Below are positions 1 through 12,437 of a stretch of 64,000 nt of DNA, piece after piece (the stretch's first letter is position 1; every line of letters begins with the position of its first letter). Under the pieces are notes generated by a model. That model worked only from the letters and a program-made list of their open reading frames with translations, did no database searches and was not told the origin of the DNA. The stretch spans positions 11,466,001 to 11,530,000 of the forward strand of contig OX392527.1 of assembly GCA_947623455.1 (NCBI GenBank), given 5' to 3'. A program made the translations under genes and the position numbers. The DNA is from Mimachlamys varia (taxonomy: Eukaryota; Mollusca; Bivalvia; Pectinida; Pectinidae).

Positions 1-530
1 GTGGGGAACTACAGTAGGAGTGGAGAACTACAGTAGGAGTGGGGAACTACAGTAGGAGTGGGGAACTACAGTAGGAGTGCCGAACTACAGTAGGAGTGGG
101 GAACTACAGTAGGAGTGGCGAGCTACAGTAGGAGTGCCGAACTACAGTAGGAGTGGGGAACTACAGTAGGAGTGGAGAACTACAGTAGGAGTGGGGAACT
201 ACAGTAGGAGTGCCGAACTACAGTAGGAGTGGAGAACTACAGTAGGAGTGGGGAACTACAGTAGGAGTGCCGAACTACAGTAGGAGTGGAGAGCTACAGT
301 AGGAGTGGAGAACTACAGTAGGAGTGGGGAACTACAGTAGGAATGGAGAACTACAGTAGGAGAGGCGAACTACGGTAGGAGTGGGGAACTACGGTAGGAG
401 TGGCGAACTACAGTAGGAGTGGGGAACTACAGTAGGAGTGCCGAACTACAGTAGGAGTGCCGAACTACAGTAGGAGTGGGGAACTACAGTAGGAGTGGAG
501 AACTACAGTAGGAGTGGGGAACTACAGTAG
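1..530. repeat. 19-bp minisatellite array
   Basis: Direct tandem repeat of a 19-bp unit built on GTAGGAGTGGGGAACTACA. Units differ mainly in the four bases after GAGTG (GGGA, GAGA, CCGA, GCGA). It starts at the window edge, so its true length is unknown. About 28 copies are visible. No coding potential is inferred: open frames here simply reflect the unit length. Confidence 0.95.
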
Positions 531-1225
531 GAATGGCGAAGTAAAGTAGGGATAGCAAATTACAGTAGGGGTTGCGAAAACAAGTAGGAATGGCAAATTT
601 CAGTAGGAGTGGCGAAGTAAAGTAGGAATGGCAAATAACAGTAGGAGTGGCGAAGTAAAGTAGGAATGGCAAATTACAGTAGGAGTGGCGAAGTAAAGTA
701 GGAATGGCAAATTACCGTAGGAGTGGCGAAGTAAAGTTGGAATGGCAAATTACAGTAGGAGTGGCGAAAACAAGTAGGAATGGCAAATTACAGTAGGAGT
801 GGCGAATTACAGTAGAAGTGGCGAAGTAAAGTAGGAATGGCAAATTACAGTAGGAGTGGCGAAGTAAAGTAGGAATGGCAAATTACCGTAGGAGTGGCGA
901 AGTAAAGTAGGAATGGCAAATTACAGTAGGAGTGGCGAAAACAAGTAGGAATGGCAAATTACAGTAGGAGTGGCGAATTACAGTAGGAGTGGCGAAGTAA
1001 AGTAGGAATGGCAAATTACAGTAGGAGTGGCGAAGTAAAGTAGGAATAGCAAATTACAGTAGGAGTGGCGAAAACAAGTAGGAATGGCAAATTACAGTAG
1101 GAGTGGCGAAGTAAAGTAGGAGTGGCAAATTACAGTAGGAGTGGCGAAATAAAGTAGGAATGGCAAATTACAGTAGGAGTGGCGAAGAAAATTATAGTGG
1201 CGAACTACAGTAGGAGTGGCGAATT
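531..1225. repeat. 38-bp dimeric minisatellite derived from the 19-bp unit
   Basis: Continuation of the 19-bp array in which two diverged 19-bp halves alternate. One half contains GGAGTGGCGAAGTAAAGTA and the other GGAATGGCAAATTACAGTA, giving a 38-bp higher-order unit. A third half-unit variant with GCGAAAACAAGTA recurs (about 577, 767, 937, 1070). The array decays at about 1190-1225. Confidence 0.92.
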
Positions 1226-1483
1226 AGATAAATGTAACCCATCTTGCACGCGATTAGTATTAATAAAGGGCGTCAGCATATTTTATGATATGTTTTTTTT
1301 ATCCAAACAACGTAATATGAATTGGAGTTTTTCTCTCTGTAAGCACACCCATTCGATGCAAAAATCAAACCATACTAGAATTCCCTTGTATTATGTACAC
1401 GATATGTTTAATCACTCACCTATTACCAATGCAACAAGTACGACAATAAGTTGGTGTGTAGGCAGCTTCATCTTTGTTCTTCG
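1226..1483. other. Short non-repetitive spacer between two minisatellites
   Basis: About 260 bp of apparently single-copy AT-rich DNA separating the 38-bp and 37-bp arrays. A 130-codon open frame crosses it but begins and ends inside the flanking repeats, so I do not call a gene. Confidence 0.6.
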
Positions 1484-4040
1484 TGTACAACGGTCATCCG
1501 TATGTCGTGTACACATGTCCTCAGTATGTCCTGAAACAGATACGAGTACACCGGTCCTCAGTATGTCTTGAAACAGATACGGGTACACCGGTCCTCAGTA
1601 TGTCCTGAAATAAATACATGTACACTTGTCCTCAGTATGTGCTGAAATAAATACATGTACACCGGTCCTCAGTATGTCCTGAAACAGATACGTGTACACA
1701 TGTCCTCAGTATGTCCTGAAACAGATACGTGTACACCGGTCCTCAGTATGTCCTGAAACAGATACGTGTACACATGTCCTCAGTATGTCCTGAAACAGAT
1801 ACGTGTACACATGTCCTCAGTATGTCCTGAAACAGATACGTGTACACCGGTCCTCAGTATGTCCTGAAACAGATACGTGTACACATGTCCTCAGTATGTG
1901 CTGAAATAAATACATGTACACATGTCCTCAGTATGTCCTGAAACAGATACGTGTACACATGTCCTCAGTATGTGCTGAAATAAATACATGTACACATGTC
2001 CTCAGTATGTGCTGAAATAAATACATGTACACATGTCCTCAGTATGTCCTGAAACAAATACATGTACACATGTCCTCAGTATGTGCTGAAATAAATACAT
2101 GTACACCGGTCCTCAGTATGTCCTCAAACAAATACGTGTACACCGGTCCTCAGTATGTCCTCAAACAAATACGTGTACACCGGTCCTCAGTATGTCCTCA
2201 AACAAATACGTGTACACCGGTCCTCAGTATGTCCTCACACAAATACATGTACACCAGTCCTCAGTATGTGCTGAAATAAATACATGTACACCGGTCCTCA
2301 GTATGTGCTGAAATAAATACATGTACACATGTCCTCAGTATGTGCTGAAATAAATACATGTACACATGTCCTCAGTATGTCCTGAAACAAAAACGTGTAC
2401 ACCGGTCCTCAGTATGTCCTCAAACAAATACGTGTACACCGGTCCTCAGTATGTCCTCACACAAATACATGTACACCAGTCCTCAGTATGTGCTGAAATA
2501 AATACATGTACACCGGTCCTCAGTATGTGCTGAAATAAATACATGTACACATGTCCTCAGTATGTGCTGAAAAAAATACATGTACACATGTCCTCAGTAT
2601 GTGCTGAAATAAATACATGTACACCGGTCCTCAGTATGTCGTGTACACCGGTCCTCAGTATGTCCTCAAACAAATACATGTACACATGTCCTCAGTATGT
2701 GCTGAAATAAATACATGTACACCGGTCCTCAGTATATCCTAAAACAAATACATGTACACATGTCCTCAGTATGTGCTGAAATAAATACATGTACACATGT
2801 CCTCGGTATGTGCTGAAAGAAATACATGTACACATGTCCTCAGTATGTGCTGAAATAAATACATGTACACATGTCCTCAGTATGTGCTGAAATAAATACA
2901 TGTACACATGCCCTCATTATGTGCTGAAATAAATACATGTACACATGTCCTCAGTATGTGCTGAAATAAATACATGTACACATGTCCTCAGTATGTGCTG
3001 AAATAAATACATGTACACATGTCCTCAGTATGTGCTGAAATAAATACATGTACACATGTCCTCAGTATGTGCTGAAATAAATACATGTACACATGTCCTC
3101 ATTATGTGCTGAAATAAATACATGTACACATGTCCTCAGTATGTGCTGAAATAAATACATGTACACATGTCCTCAGTATGTGCTGAAACAAATACATGTA
3201 CACCGGTCCTCAGTATGTGCTGAAATAAATACATGTACACATGTCTTCAGTATGTGCTGAAATAAATACATGTACACATGTCCTCAGTATGTGCTGAAAC
3301 AAATACATGTACACCGGTCCTCAGTATGTGCTGAAATAAATACATGTACACCGGTCCTCAGTATGTGCTGAAACAAATACATGTACACATGTCCTCAGTA
3401 TGTGCTGAAATAAATACATGTACACATGTCCTCAGTATGTCCTCACACAAATACATGTACACATGTCCTCAGTATGTGCTGAAATAAATACATGTACACA
3501 TGTCCTCAGTATGTCCTCAAACAAATACGTGTACACCGGTCCTCAGTATGTGCTGAAATAAATACATGTACACATGTCCTCAGTATGTCCTTAAACAAAT
3601 ACGTGTACACCGGTCCTCAGTATGTGCTGAAATAAATACATGTACACATGTCCTCAGTATGTCCTCAAACAAATACGTGTACACCGGTCCTCAGTATGTG
3701 CTGAAATAAATACATGTACACATGTCCTCAGTTTGTCCTCAAACAAATACGTGTACACCGGTCCTCAGTATGTGCTGAAATAAATACATGTACACATGTC
3801 CTCAGTATGTGCTGAAATAAATACATGTACACCGGTCCTCAGTATGTCGTGTACACCGGTCCTCAGTATGTCCTCAAACAAATACATGTACACATGTCCT
3901 CATTATGTCCTGAAATAAATTTACGTGTACACCGGTCCTCAGTTAGTCTTCAAACAAATACATGTACACCGGTCCTTAGTAAGTCTTCAAACAAATACAT
4001 ATAGACCGGTCCTCAGTAAGTCTTCAAACAAATACGTGTA
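1484..4040. repeat. 37-bp minisatellite array
   Basis: Roughly 69 tandem copies of a 37-bp unit, CCTCAGTATGTCCTGAAACA followed by GATACGTGTACACCGGT. Three monomer subtypes are visible: CCTGAAACAGATACGTG (mainly 1500-1960), GCTGAAATAAATACATG (dominant 2280-3430) and CCTCAAACAAATACGTG (2110-2240, 3500-3760). The hexamer closing each unit is either ACCGGT or ACATGT, both palindromes, with rare ACCAGT intermediates. Two short units (about 2640 and 3845) lack the middle part. The last units (3900-4040) are diverged, as expected for an array edge. Confidence 0.96.
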
Positions 4041-5364
4041 AGTTGTGAGTTGTTTTTGACATATATTGGAAGTTCTTCACTTAATATTGGTTTCATATAC
4101 TTACAGCCCAAAACTTCTTAGTATGGGTACAATGAATTGCCTCCTTAAAGATATTTTTCTGAGATTTGAATTAAGCAAACAACTTTTTTGAATTCAGAGT
4201 AACTAGCTAATATACACGTACATGTAACAAATTACGACCAACTTAAACAGCAGATATGTTAATTTGACAAAATAAATAAATGGCTGTTTTCGATCCTAGA
4301 GTATATGTAACTGGCTTATATACATGTATCATTTACAGGTAACAAATTACGACCAACTTTAACAGCAGACATTAATGTGAGCACACCTACCCCCTCCCCC
4401 TATTCAATGACTGTTTTAAAAAGAGATCCATGTTTCCTTTCGACACAACACATATTTGTATAAAAAGCAACTATAGTAGAACTTTACATACAAATTGTGC
4501 TAATTGTTAAACTTATACAACAATGACGAAACAAAACAGTAATCTCTTATAATAAAATAAGGGGTAGGGGTAACTTAAATTGATATGCTGAGTTGAAAGA
4601 ATCATTTCAAGATAGTATGCCCATGGTTGAAGAGAAAATACAATTTTTGTCAGTTTTGCAAACATTCACATTATCTGATAAAAGGGAAGATATTGTATGC
4701 AGCTGTCATGCAATTGGTCAAACGGAAATATTCAGAAAAAAAACTGATTATGTTTAATTTGTGTCTCTGACTTGTTGCAAAAACTAGCACACTGACATAT
4801 CATTATCTTTGCATTTCATAGTATGCCATGATCCCCTTTTCCAAAAATACATAGGAGAAAAAAGTTGAATATATGATTTGTTTTATTCTCAGAGGCGTAT
4901 ACCTTTAACAAACAATCAAATGAAAATATGAAATATATAATATATAAGAATATTTTATTTATATTCCAAATGAATTCTCTGAGTGATTTTTAGTTATGTC
5001 TATGGTTTTGGTGACGCATTGCATTCTCTGTTTTTTTCTTAAATTCTTAACCTTTATAAATCCTAAATAACTCGATAAATGGTTCCTATCATCTGAATCA
5101 TAAATATTCGACATTTAAATTATAGCTTCGAATAATTAATTAATTAATTTGACCATGTAGCACAAAAAGGAAAAATTCTAAATTCTTTTAGCATTGAACA
5201 TTACCTGTTTCCACTATGTAATCGTATACATTTGAATCGAATGAACCACAAATTCCATGTTATTGGCATTGTGTTCTGTTTTGGAATGTGTGTGAACCAT
5301 TCATGTTAATTTAACAGTTATGTGGAAGTACTTTATCAAGAAAATTAGCAGGGAAATGGCAGCT
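4041..5364. other. AT-rich region with no recognisable gene
   Basis: No convincing coding frame. A short imperfect direct duplication is visible: 4201-4260 and 4308-4372 share AACAAATTACGACCAACTT and flanking bases. A run of AATT repeats lies near 5137. Nothing else supportable. Confidence 0.6.
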
Positions 5365-6380
5365 GAGAAAGTTTGCTATTTCACTGATAAAATATCAATA
5401 TGTAACATAAATATATTAATATGGTATTTCACTGATATAAGATTAAAATATATAACATAAAAAATATCTACTTCTTATTACACTGATAAAAGATTGATAC
5501 TCTTCTAACATTAAATTTACGTTGTAGTTCATAATCAATATAGAACATACATTATATCTACTTGGTATTACACTGAAAAAATTAATATATAGCTTTACAT
5601 ATATTCACTAGGTATTACACTAAAACATATATTTAGCATTAAATATACTTACCATGTATTACGCTGATGATAAATTAAATTTTTTATAATTGTGCTGACT
5701 GTTGAATATATATATGTTATATACCACTAGTGGTACATATGTATATGACCTTCCGGACTTTTGATTGGTTGAGAAGTTGAACTTTGATCGGAAATCACGT
5801 GGTTCAATGCAACGTGCTACATATTGACGTCATCATCGATTGTTAACGTCGTCACAATTTGGCGGGAATATGAACGAGATGATGTGTTTTCGGGAAAATA
5901 TCCTGCGGTGCACTCCAAAAAAACCCACTCTGACACTGCCGACTTTATATTGTGGTAGAAACAAGTTACACGACTCGTGGTTATTGGATATGGAATTTAT
6001 TTCATTCTCATTATTTTTTTTGAACTCGCTAAAGCTCGTGTCTTTTGTAACTTAAAAAAATTAACTCGAGTGAAATAAATTCATATCCAACAACCACTCG
6101 TTGTGTAACATTTAATTTATTTACGAGGTATTAAACTGATAAAAGATTGATATAAAACATTTTATATATTTACTTTGTATTACACTGATATAAGATTAAT
6201 ATGTAACATAAGATATGTTAACTTGGAAGTTCACTGATATAATGATGAATATAGAATATAGAACAACAAAAATATCTACTTGGTATTACATGTACACTGA
6301 TAAAATATTAATATATAGCTTTAAACAAATTTGATAAGTATAACACTAATTTAAGTTTGATGTATACTGTAATATAAATC
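5365..6380. repeat. Degenerate ~50-58-bp AT-rich tandem repeat, interrupted
   Basis: A diverged unit with the core GGTATTACACTGATAAAAG followed by AATATATAACATA recurs at about 5368, 5427, 5479, 5559, 5614, 5657 and again at 6128, 6178, 6228 and 6281. The two halves are separated by the left arm of a fold-back element, which suggests insertion into the array. Divergence between copies implies an old repeat. Confidence 0.7.
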
Positions 6381-6722
6381 TACTAGGTTTTGGGATTCCA
6401 GAAAGAAATACGGAAACTAAAATGTTTCTTTGTCAGTGAAATACATGTAGCTATGGGTAAATGAAATATATAGAGGTTACACAACGAGTGGTTGTTGGAT
6501 ATGGAATTTATTTCACTCGAGTTAAATATTTTTACTAGAAACAAAATTAACGAGAGTGAAATAAATTCCCTATCCAATAACCACCAGTCGTGTAATCTGT
6601 TTCTACCAGAATCTCAGTCGGAAACAACTGGAGGACACGCAGACTATGATACACCAAAACGTATCATCTCGTTTATATATTCCCGCCAAGTGGTGACGAC
6701 GTCAACAATCGATGACGTCGTA
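5823..6722. mobile_element. Fold-back (long inverted repeat) element
   Basis: 5823-6109 and 6476-6722 are imperfect inverted complements. Both carry a GACGTCATC / ATCGATTGTT / GTCGTCAC block, then TTGGCGGGAATAT, then ACGAGATGAT, then a GTGGTAGAAACA-type stretch. Each arm ends in its own palindromic module (5965-6109 and 6476-6596) whose ~38-bp arms read GTTACACGACTCGTGG...TTTATTTCA and its complement. No transposase frame is present, so this is best described as a non-autonomous fold-back or MITE-like element. Family not recognised; target duplications not resolved. Confidence 0.65.
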
Positions 6723-9700
6723 AACAATCAGTAAGTGACGTTGTTTCGGTCAAAATTCATCATGTCATCGAATCAAAATGCGTTTAGAGATAATTCTACG
6801 TGTGGTATAAACAGAATGCTACTCAACAGTTGCAATGATTATTTGATAACCTGAGAGTTGCATTACACCCAACTATTGTGGTAGAAACATTAGTTAATGT
6901 AATGCATAGTTGAGTATAATGTATTTACCATGATTACTGAAGCTATGACATAAGTCAATGTATATCTGAATGATAATGTTACCGTTATAAGTATCATATA
7001 TAAGCTATGCCATAAGTCAATGGATATGTAAATGATAATGTTAAAGTCATAAGTACCATATATAAGAGGAACACAAATTATAACTATAAAGTACATGAAA
7101 GGAAGTTGAGAAACATTTCAATAAATTAAAATACAAGTTTGACAACTCGTAATGGAGTTGATACACGTGTCAAATATTTGTCAATTTAAAACTGTTCGTA
7201 CAGTATGAGACCTATCTTTGATTAATATAGAGACATGTTATTTGTCTGTAAATACAAATGTTGTGAAACATATGTGTGAAACCTAAAGAAATGATTTTTT
7301 TTTTTATATAATGTTCATTTTATATATGTTGTAATACGTTGGCGTCCGAGAAATAACTATCTCGTAATGGTGTTGATAGACGTGTCCAATATTTGTCAAT
7401 TTAATCATGTACGTACCCTATGAGACCTATCTGTGAGACCTGTTATTTGTCTGTAAATAATGTGTCGTTATAACTTAGTCTATGAGATATATATGTGTAC
7501 TGAGGATATGGTATGTGTATATAATGTTAATTTCTATGCGTGTTGTAATAAGTTGGGATACATGTCTATGATAATGGGGTGATGGTATTAGTATAAATGT
7601 CATTTGTGTTGTGATAAGTAAGCCTATGGGGCATTCTTCGTTAAACGGTTATATCTTGATAGTGCCATTTAACTATCAACAGCACGCACTGTCCCACATA
7701 CTAACCACACATAAACTTGCATAACAGTAGATCGAATATACATTTAAATTTATAGCAAATGACCATTTCAGCTTTGAATATTGACATTAAAATATATATA
7801 ATATAATATGAATATGAAACATTTGTTTTAATAATTGGTACATATGTAGCTATTATAACTTACCAGATTATGTGTATCGATATCACTGGTGAATAATGTT
7901 ATCGGTATTTCTTAGAGTTCAGAAAATTCCCTTCCTGGTAGAGATAACGGGTCTACCCAACTTGACCCCGGGGTATACATGACACGAACAGTAGTACATA
8001 TACTTACTGCACGTCAAAACAACGTATTCGAAAAAGGCTGTTGCCATTGTACTCCTATTATGTCTTACGATTACACAGAGACTAACGCAATGTAAATACA
8101 ATTTAGGCATCGTAATTCATTCTTAGAGTTTAGACTTCTGGACTAGTAAGACAATACTGTATTCAGCAGTATTCTTAGAATTGATTATACACCAATAATT
8201 TTCGTTTTGTATTCGTAAATTAAAAACAAATGTTTAAGATTAGTGCATTGTTCATTCATATAGGATATCACCGTAAGTGGAAAAGTTGCTCTATACTGCA
8301 AGAACATCGAGGAATGATTAACAGTTTATAAATTAACATTTTGATTTAGATAAACAATGTCATTTCAGCAATCTGACCAACAGGAAGTATAAATATATTG
8401 ACTCTTCACTTTAGTAGTACATTTGTACTAATCAAATGAATACTTCGAAAAACTTTAGCAATTTTTGTGGACACTTATAAGGAAACTGTCGTGTTGATAA
8501 TTAAGTATATAATCAATGTTTATCCCTGTACACACCCGCCTAGGCCAGGTTTGCAGATAATGAGCTAGGACCGACAAGCTGATAGTGGTATGTATGGGAC
8601 ACGTTATACGATATGATCTGATATGCACTACTTATATAATTCACAACACCACCCCAAATGTCAGCGCACAAAATGACAATAGTGAGTGTTTCCCTTGACA
8701 TTGGTACCAGCACTTACCTGTAGGAGACGGGCACAGCTACTGGACAGTCCTGTTGGTCATCTATGGGTTAAACTTCGTCCTCAAACAAAACTCTTTCTCA
8801 AGGTGTGTGTCTCGATGAGCTATATCAATATATCGGCCATTGTATCTGCTTATCAGTCATGTGGTACAAGTAGTCAGACTCGGGGAGTAGTCGGGATAAA
8901 GGCCAATCGATTTCCTGTAAATACTTCACATTTATCAATCCTGTTGTTACCCAACGATAACCAGGAACATATAATAAACATGCCCAACACAGTTTTATGG
9001 CACTCAGCGGGACTTTTTTTAAAAACTGCCAAGTGCTTTAAACCAAAACCTGGCACGTCATTTCGCAAGTTTATTGCATTTTCCATTGGCCATAAATTTT
9101 TGATTATTTGCGATGTACATTGGACTTCTTATTACTCATATATAATATCGGTGTGTGTTGATGTAGAATCCTTATTGGAATAAAACAATAAATTAATACT
9201 TTTGTCTTTAACTATAGTACATTGTAATACATGGTGCAGTCAGAAATAAAACTAAATACATGTAACACCAATGAAATAATAAAGAGCAAATAAATTACAA
9301 CAAAACAATTAAATAAAATGTGAAATGTAACTACTAGTCTATCCTAATGCTACGATTTTGTATTCACGATCATTTCTGTCGGAATATTAATGGCCACAGT
9401 ATTAGGACAGTGAAATAGAAATAATTCGATATGTTGATAGAGTTAAAATTCGTATTAGGCTCTTAACTGTGAAGGTGTAATACAAACACGCTGTCCTAAA
9501 TTGCACAGCATGTATATACTGGATCTAGCAAACTCTATTCATTGGTAAACACTTGATACTAGCCTTCCCATGTTTCCCCAGGCAAAAAAACCCACATTTT
9601 TAAAACATCAATATGATAACAAATATGTGAATGAATAGAGGATATGTAAAGTGTAAAATATATTTGACGAGCGAGGCTAATATTTTCATATGTTTTACGA

Positions 9701-10185
9701 GTGCACAGCAGAAGTGAGAAATATCTAATCATTAGCCACTATGTTCCCCATTATGGATTGTTAACAGTGTTTTGATTCATCAAATAAAAGTTATATATTG
9801 CACTAGATGAAAATATCATAATTCACACCATTAAGAAATATCACTTATAAGAAGAATAAATAGTTTTTGCTATTTCACGGGTAGAAATGTAATAAATACA
9901 TGTTTCTCTTTCACAATGGTATCCCAAAACGTTTCACCTCGATTAATAAAGTCGTTCTCATTCTTGCTTATATCTATTGTTTATCTTCCAAGCCAAACTT
10001 TCTATCCTTCTTTTCATATCACTACCGTGAAAACGGGAATCAATTATCAATTTACACCATATTTCTAAAGTCAATAAAAATCCTCCAAAAACAAGACATC
10101 AAAACAAGAAACTCCACTTACTGATGTAGGACGCTCTTCTCAAATGTTTCCTTTTTCTTTACCGAATATCTCATTGATTAAAGAT
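6723..10185. other. Long region without a supportable gene
   Basis: AT-rich DNA with small local duplications only. A 62-bp unit occurs twice in tandem at 6941-7064 (AGCTATGACATAAGTCAATG / AGCTATGCCATAAGTCAATG), and a looser duplication links 7141-7265 with 7365-7460 (TCGTAATGG...GTTGATA...CGTGTC...AATATTTGTCAATTTAA). A 165-codon plus-strand frame near 8686-9183 has no recognisable motif, no ATG at its upstream end and an overlapping antisense frame, so it is not called. Confidence 0.55.
6941..7064. repeat. Two-copy 62-bp tandem duplication
   Basis: The units start at AGCTATGACATAAG (6941) and AGCTATGCCATAAG (7003). They share GTCAATG, ATGATAATGTTA and ATAAGTA.CATATAT blocks in the same order with scattered substitutions. 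A simple local duplication; no function inferred. Confidence 0.75.
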
Positions 10186-10189
10186 CACG

Positions 10190-10290
10190 TAACACACACA
10201 TATGCTGCACCTCTTAAAAATTTAGTAATAGATACAGTATGCCGAAAAAATGAATTAAACTGCATCATACAGCTTACATATAATTAAATT
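10190..10290 (+). repeat. Dispersed ~95-bp repeat, copy 1 of 3
   Basis: Shares the ordered blocks ACACATATGCTGCACCT, TTTAGTAATAGATACAG, TATGCCGAA and AACTGCATCATACAGCT with copies at 52886-52975 and 62140-62212. No coding potential. It could be part of a non-autonomous element or an end of a larger one; no terminal repeat is obvious. Confidence 0.8.
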
Positions 10291-10386
10291 GTAACACGTA
10301 GCTGTTTATGTACAAACCTAATTTCTATTGTATTATTCTCTTGTACTTTAATAAGAGTATCCATGTAGATCTTTCTTTTTTTCCGT

Positions 10387-10457
10387 ATTTTACCCCTAGA
10401 TTAATCGATTTTGAGTTCGGATTATGATTTTGTTGACGATTCCGTATTCTCTATCTG
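10387..10457 (+). mobile_element. Penelope-like 3'-end fragment
   Basis: Matches the distal 3' part of the Penelope-like copy ending at 27830: TACCCCTAGATTAATCGATT, TTGAGTTCGGATTATG, TTTTGTTGACG and TATTCTCT follow in the same order. Further copies of this end lie at 53367-53505 and 55845-56040. Only the non-coding tail is present here. Confidence 0.7.
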
Positions 10458-10690
10458 TTTCTCTATTTGTTGACTTTTTTAAGTTCCGTGTTCGATTTAA
10501 CTACATGACATAGAGTGTAATCCTGGTTCCTTACAAACTATAGAAATTTGTCATCCCAATGTTAGGTCTGTGAGGAACAAACTTGAAATAGTTGATTCTG
10601 AGCTACAACTTAATGATATTGTCTGCCTAACAGAAACCCATCTAACCCCAGATATTAACAATGACGATATCAAGTTCGACTCATTTCTAA

Positions 10691-11185
10691 ATGAATCATA
10701 TCGAAAAGATAGACAAAATAGGATGGGGGGGGGGGGTTATTTACTATAAAAATACAGTCCAGACCAAAAGAAGAACAGACTTGGAGAATGATGCTATAGA
10801 ACTCATTTGGATTGAAGTGTTTACTGGTAATCATAAATTTTTGTTAGGTTGTGTATATAGACCAGAATCTAATGTAGAATATTGGACACAGCTTGATATA
10901 TTATTGGACAGAGCAGCTGAAACATCACTGGACATAATCTTAACAGGCGACATAAATATTGACATGTTAAATTTCCGTCCTAACTCAGACCTAAGTAGAC
11001 TTCTTACTAGCAGTCTGATAAATGAACCGACAAGAATAACTTCTAATAGTTCAACTTCTATAGATATAGTCTTTACTGATAATACCAGAATCATTCAGAA
11101 TACATGTACAAGTCCTCCTTTCTGTAGTGACCACTCTCCTATACATATTACAGTCTCCTACTCTGTCTACTCATACATGTTATAA
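10691..11185 (+). pseudogene. Endonuclease domain of non-LTR copy A
   Basis: In one frame this encodes the C-terminal part of an APE-type endonuclease: the Gly-rich GGGVIYYKN turn, WIEVFTGNHKFLLGCVYRP, the catalytic-type LTGDINIDML block, TSIDIVFTDN, and the FCSDHSPIH block that includes the conserved SDH triad residues. The N-terminal half (VRSVRNK, CLTETHL with the catalytic Glu) lies in another frame from 10508 to 10725, separated by the poly-G run. The apparent ATG at 10691 is therefore not a real start. The encoded enzyme would nick the target DNA for target-primed reverse transcription. Non-functional here because of frameshifts on both sides. Confidence 0.85.
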
Positions 11186-11699
11186 AAAGTCAGTATTAAG
11201 CTATGGTAATGCTGATTTTGAAAAAAAATGAATAGCGCACTGAGAGATATTGACTGGTTAACACTCGCAAAATAGTACACCTGAAGAATTTAACCAAATA
11301 CTTATTAACAATATCAATCAACAAATAAATAGTCATATCCCTTCTAAAATAATTACTATACGTCCTGATGAAAAACCTTGGGTAAATAGGGAAATTTAAT
11401 TTAAAAATTAGACAAAAGAATAGGATACATAGGAAAGCAAAAGTCACGAATAGTCAATACCACTGGAATAGATATATAATTATTAAAAATGAAACAATTG
11501 AAATCATACGACAAAGAAAAAAAGACGATCTTAATAAACTACAGAGATCTCTGAGTGATAAGTCCTTACCCCGCACTAAATGATTACTTCACCTCAAAAG
11601 CAACATCCTCACCAGATCTTGACCAACTACAATTAAAAAATTACCACCCAATATAAATAACTATTCTTTTCATCTAGAGAACATTGACATATTTGAACA

Positions 11700-12437
11700 A
11701 GATGTAGTCGATCAACTTAACCTACTAAATGAAAAAAATCCAGCAAGACCAGATGGAATAGCACCTAAAATAATCAAAAATCTAACACCCTCAATATCAT
11801 ATCCATTAACACTACTTTTTAATAAAACAATGGAGCTGGGACATATCCCTGCCTTATGGAAACTCGCTGATGTTAATGCTATATATAAGGGTAAGGAGTA
11901 CCAAACTGATGCCAGTAATTATAGGCCAATCTCAATTACATCCTGCTTCAGCAAAATCATTGAAAAACATATTTTTAAATATCTATATAACTACCTTGTA
12001 GAAGCTGAAACTATTACTGAGATCAGTCAGGCTTCCTGCCTGGCGACTCAACTGTGAATCAATTATTGGCTATATATCACACTATTGTAAATAATTTGGA
12101 TAACGGTAAAGCAGTTAGATTTTTCTTCTGTGATGTTAGTAAAGCTTTCGATAGGGTTTGGCATGATGGTCTTCTTTACAAATTGGAAACTTACTGGCAT
12201 GGTTCAGGAACTACCTGTCTGAGAGAAAACAAAGGCTAATTACAGAAGGTCACCAATCAACTTAAATGCGGGTGTTCCACAGGGATCTGTCCTGGGTCCA
12301 TTTCTCTTTCTTCTCTATATTAATGACATCACTCAATTAGTAACTAGTAACATTAAACTCTTCGCTGACGATACCTCCCTCTCTATTATTGTTGATGATA
12401 ACCCTATTGAAGTAGCACAGAATCTTGGATACTTAAA
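11700..12437 (+). pseudogene. Reverse transcriptase domain of non-LTR copy A
   Basis: Three frame segments together give RT blocks in the usual order. ARPDGIAPKI (about 11745) and NYRPISITSCFSKIIEK (about 11920) come first. QSGFLPGDST lies across a frameshift near 12020. The motif A region FFCDVSKAFDRVWHDGLL (12121-12175) sits in a short open frame from 12054. After a deletion near 12195-12255, motif B NAGVPQGSVLGP and motif C KLFADDTSL follow up to about 12385. Compared with copy B the order is collinear, but at least two frame disruptions and one internal loss are present. The thumb and C-terminal domains are absent. Confidence 0.85.

Larger units (their letters stand above)
10508..12437 (+). 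mobile_element. Non-LTR retrotransposon copy A (CR1/L2/Jockey-like), decayed and 3'-truncated
   Basis: A broken ORF2 with an apurinic-type endonuclease followed by reverse transcriptase. It opens with a degraded 2A-like motif (DIECNPGS) and collinear endonuclease blocks VRSVRNK and CLTETHL, frameshifts at a run of 12 G (10725-10736), continues through the endonuclease and a damaged linker (11190-11690), and then shows RT blocks up to FADD at about 12360. The copy stops abruptly inside the RT domain at about 12430, which is unusual because non-LTR copies normally lose their 5' side. Clade assignment is by resemblance and is tentative. Confidence 0.85.

Noticed and set aside
1179..1571. 130-codon plus-strand frame
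   Set aside because: Starts in one minisatellite and ends in another; the middle shows no recognisable motif.
2025..2907. Cys-containing repeat peptides in the 37-bp array
   Set aside because: Frames are produced by three successive 37-bp units (111 bp) and appear on both strands.
8686..9183. 165-codon frame as a hypothetical gene
   Set aside because: Non-ATG upstream end, no motif, overlapping antisense frame, and unremarkable codon pattern.
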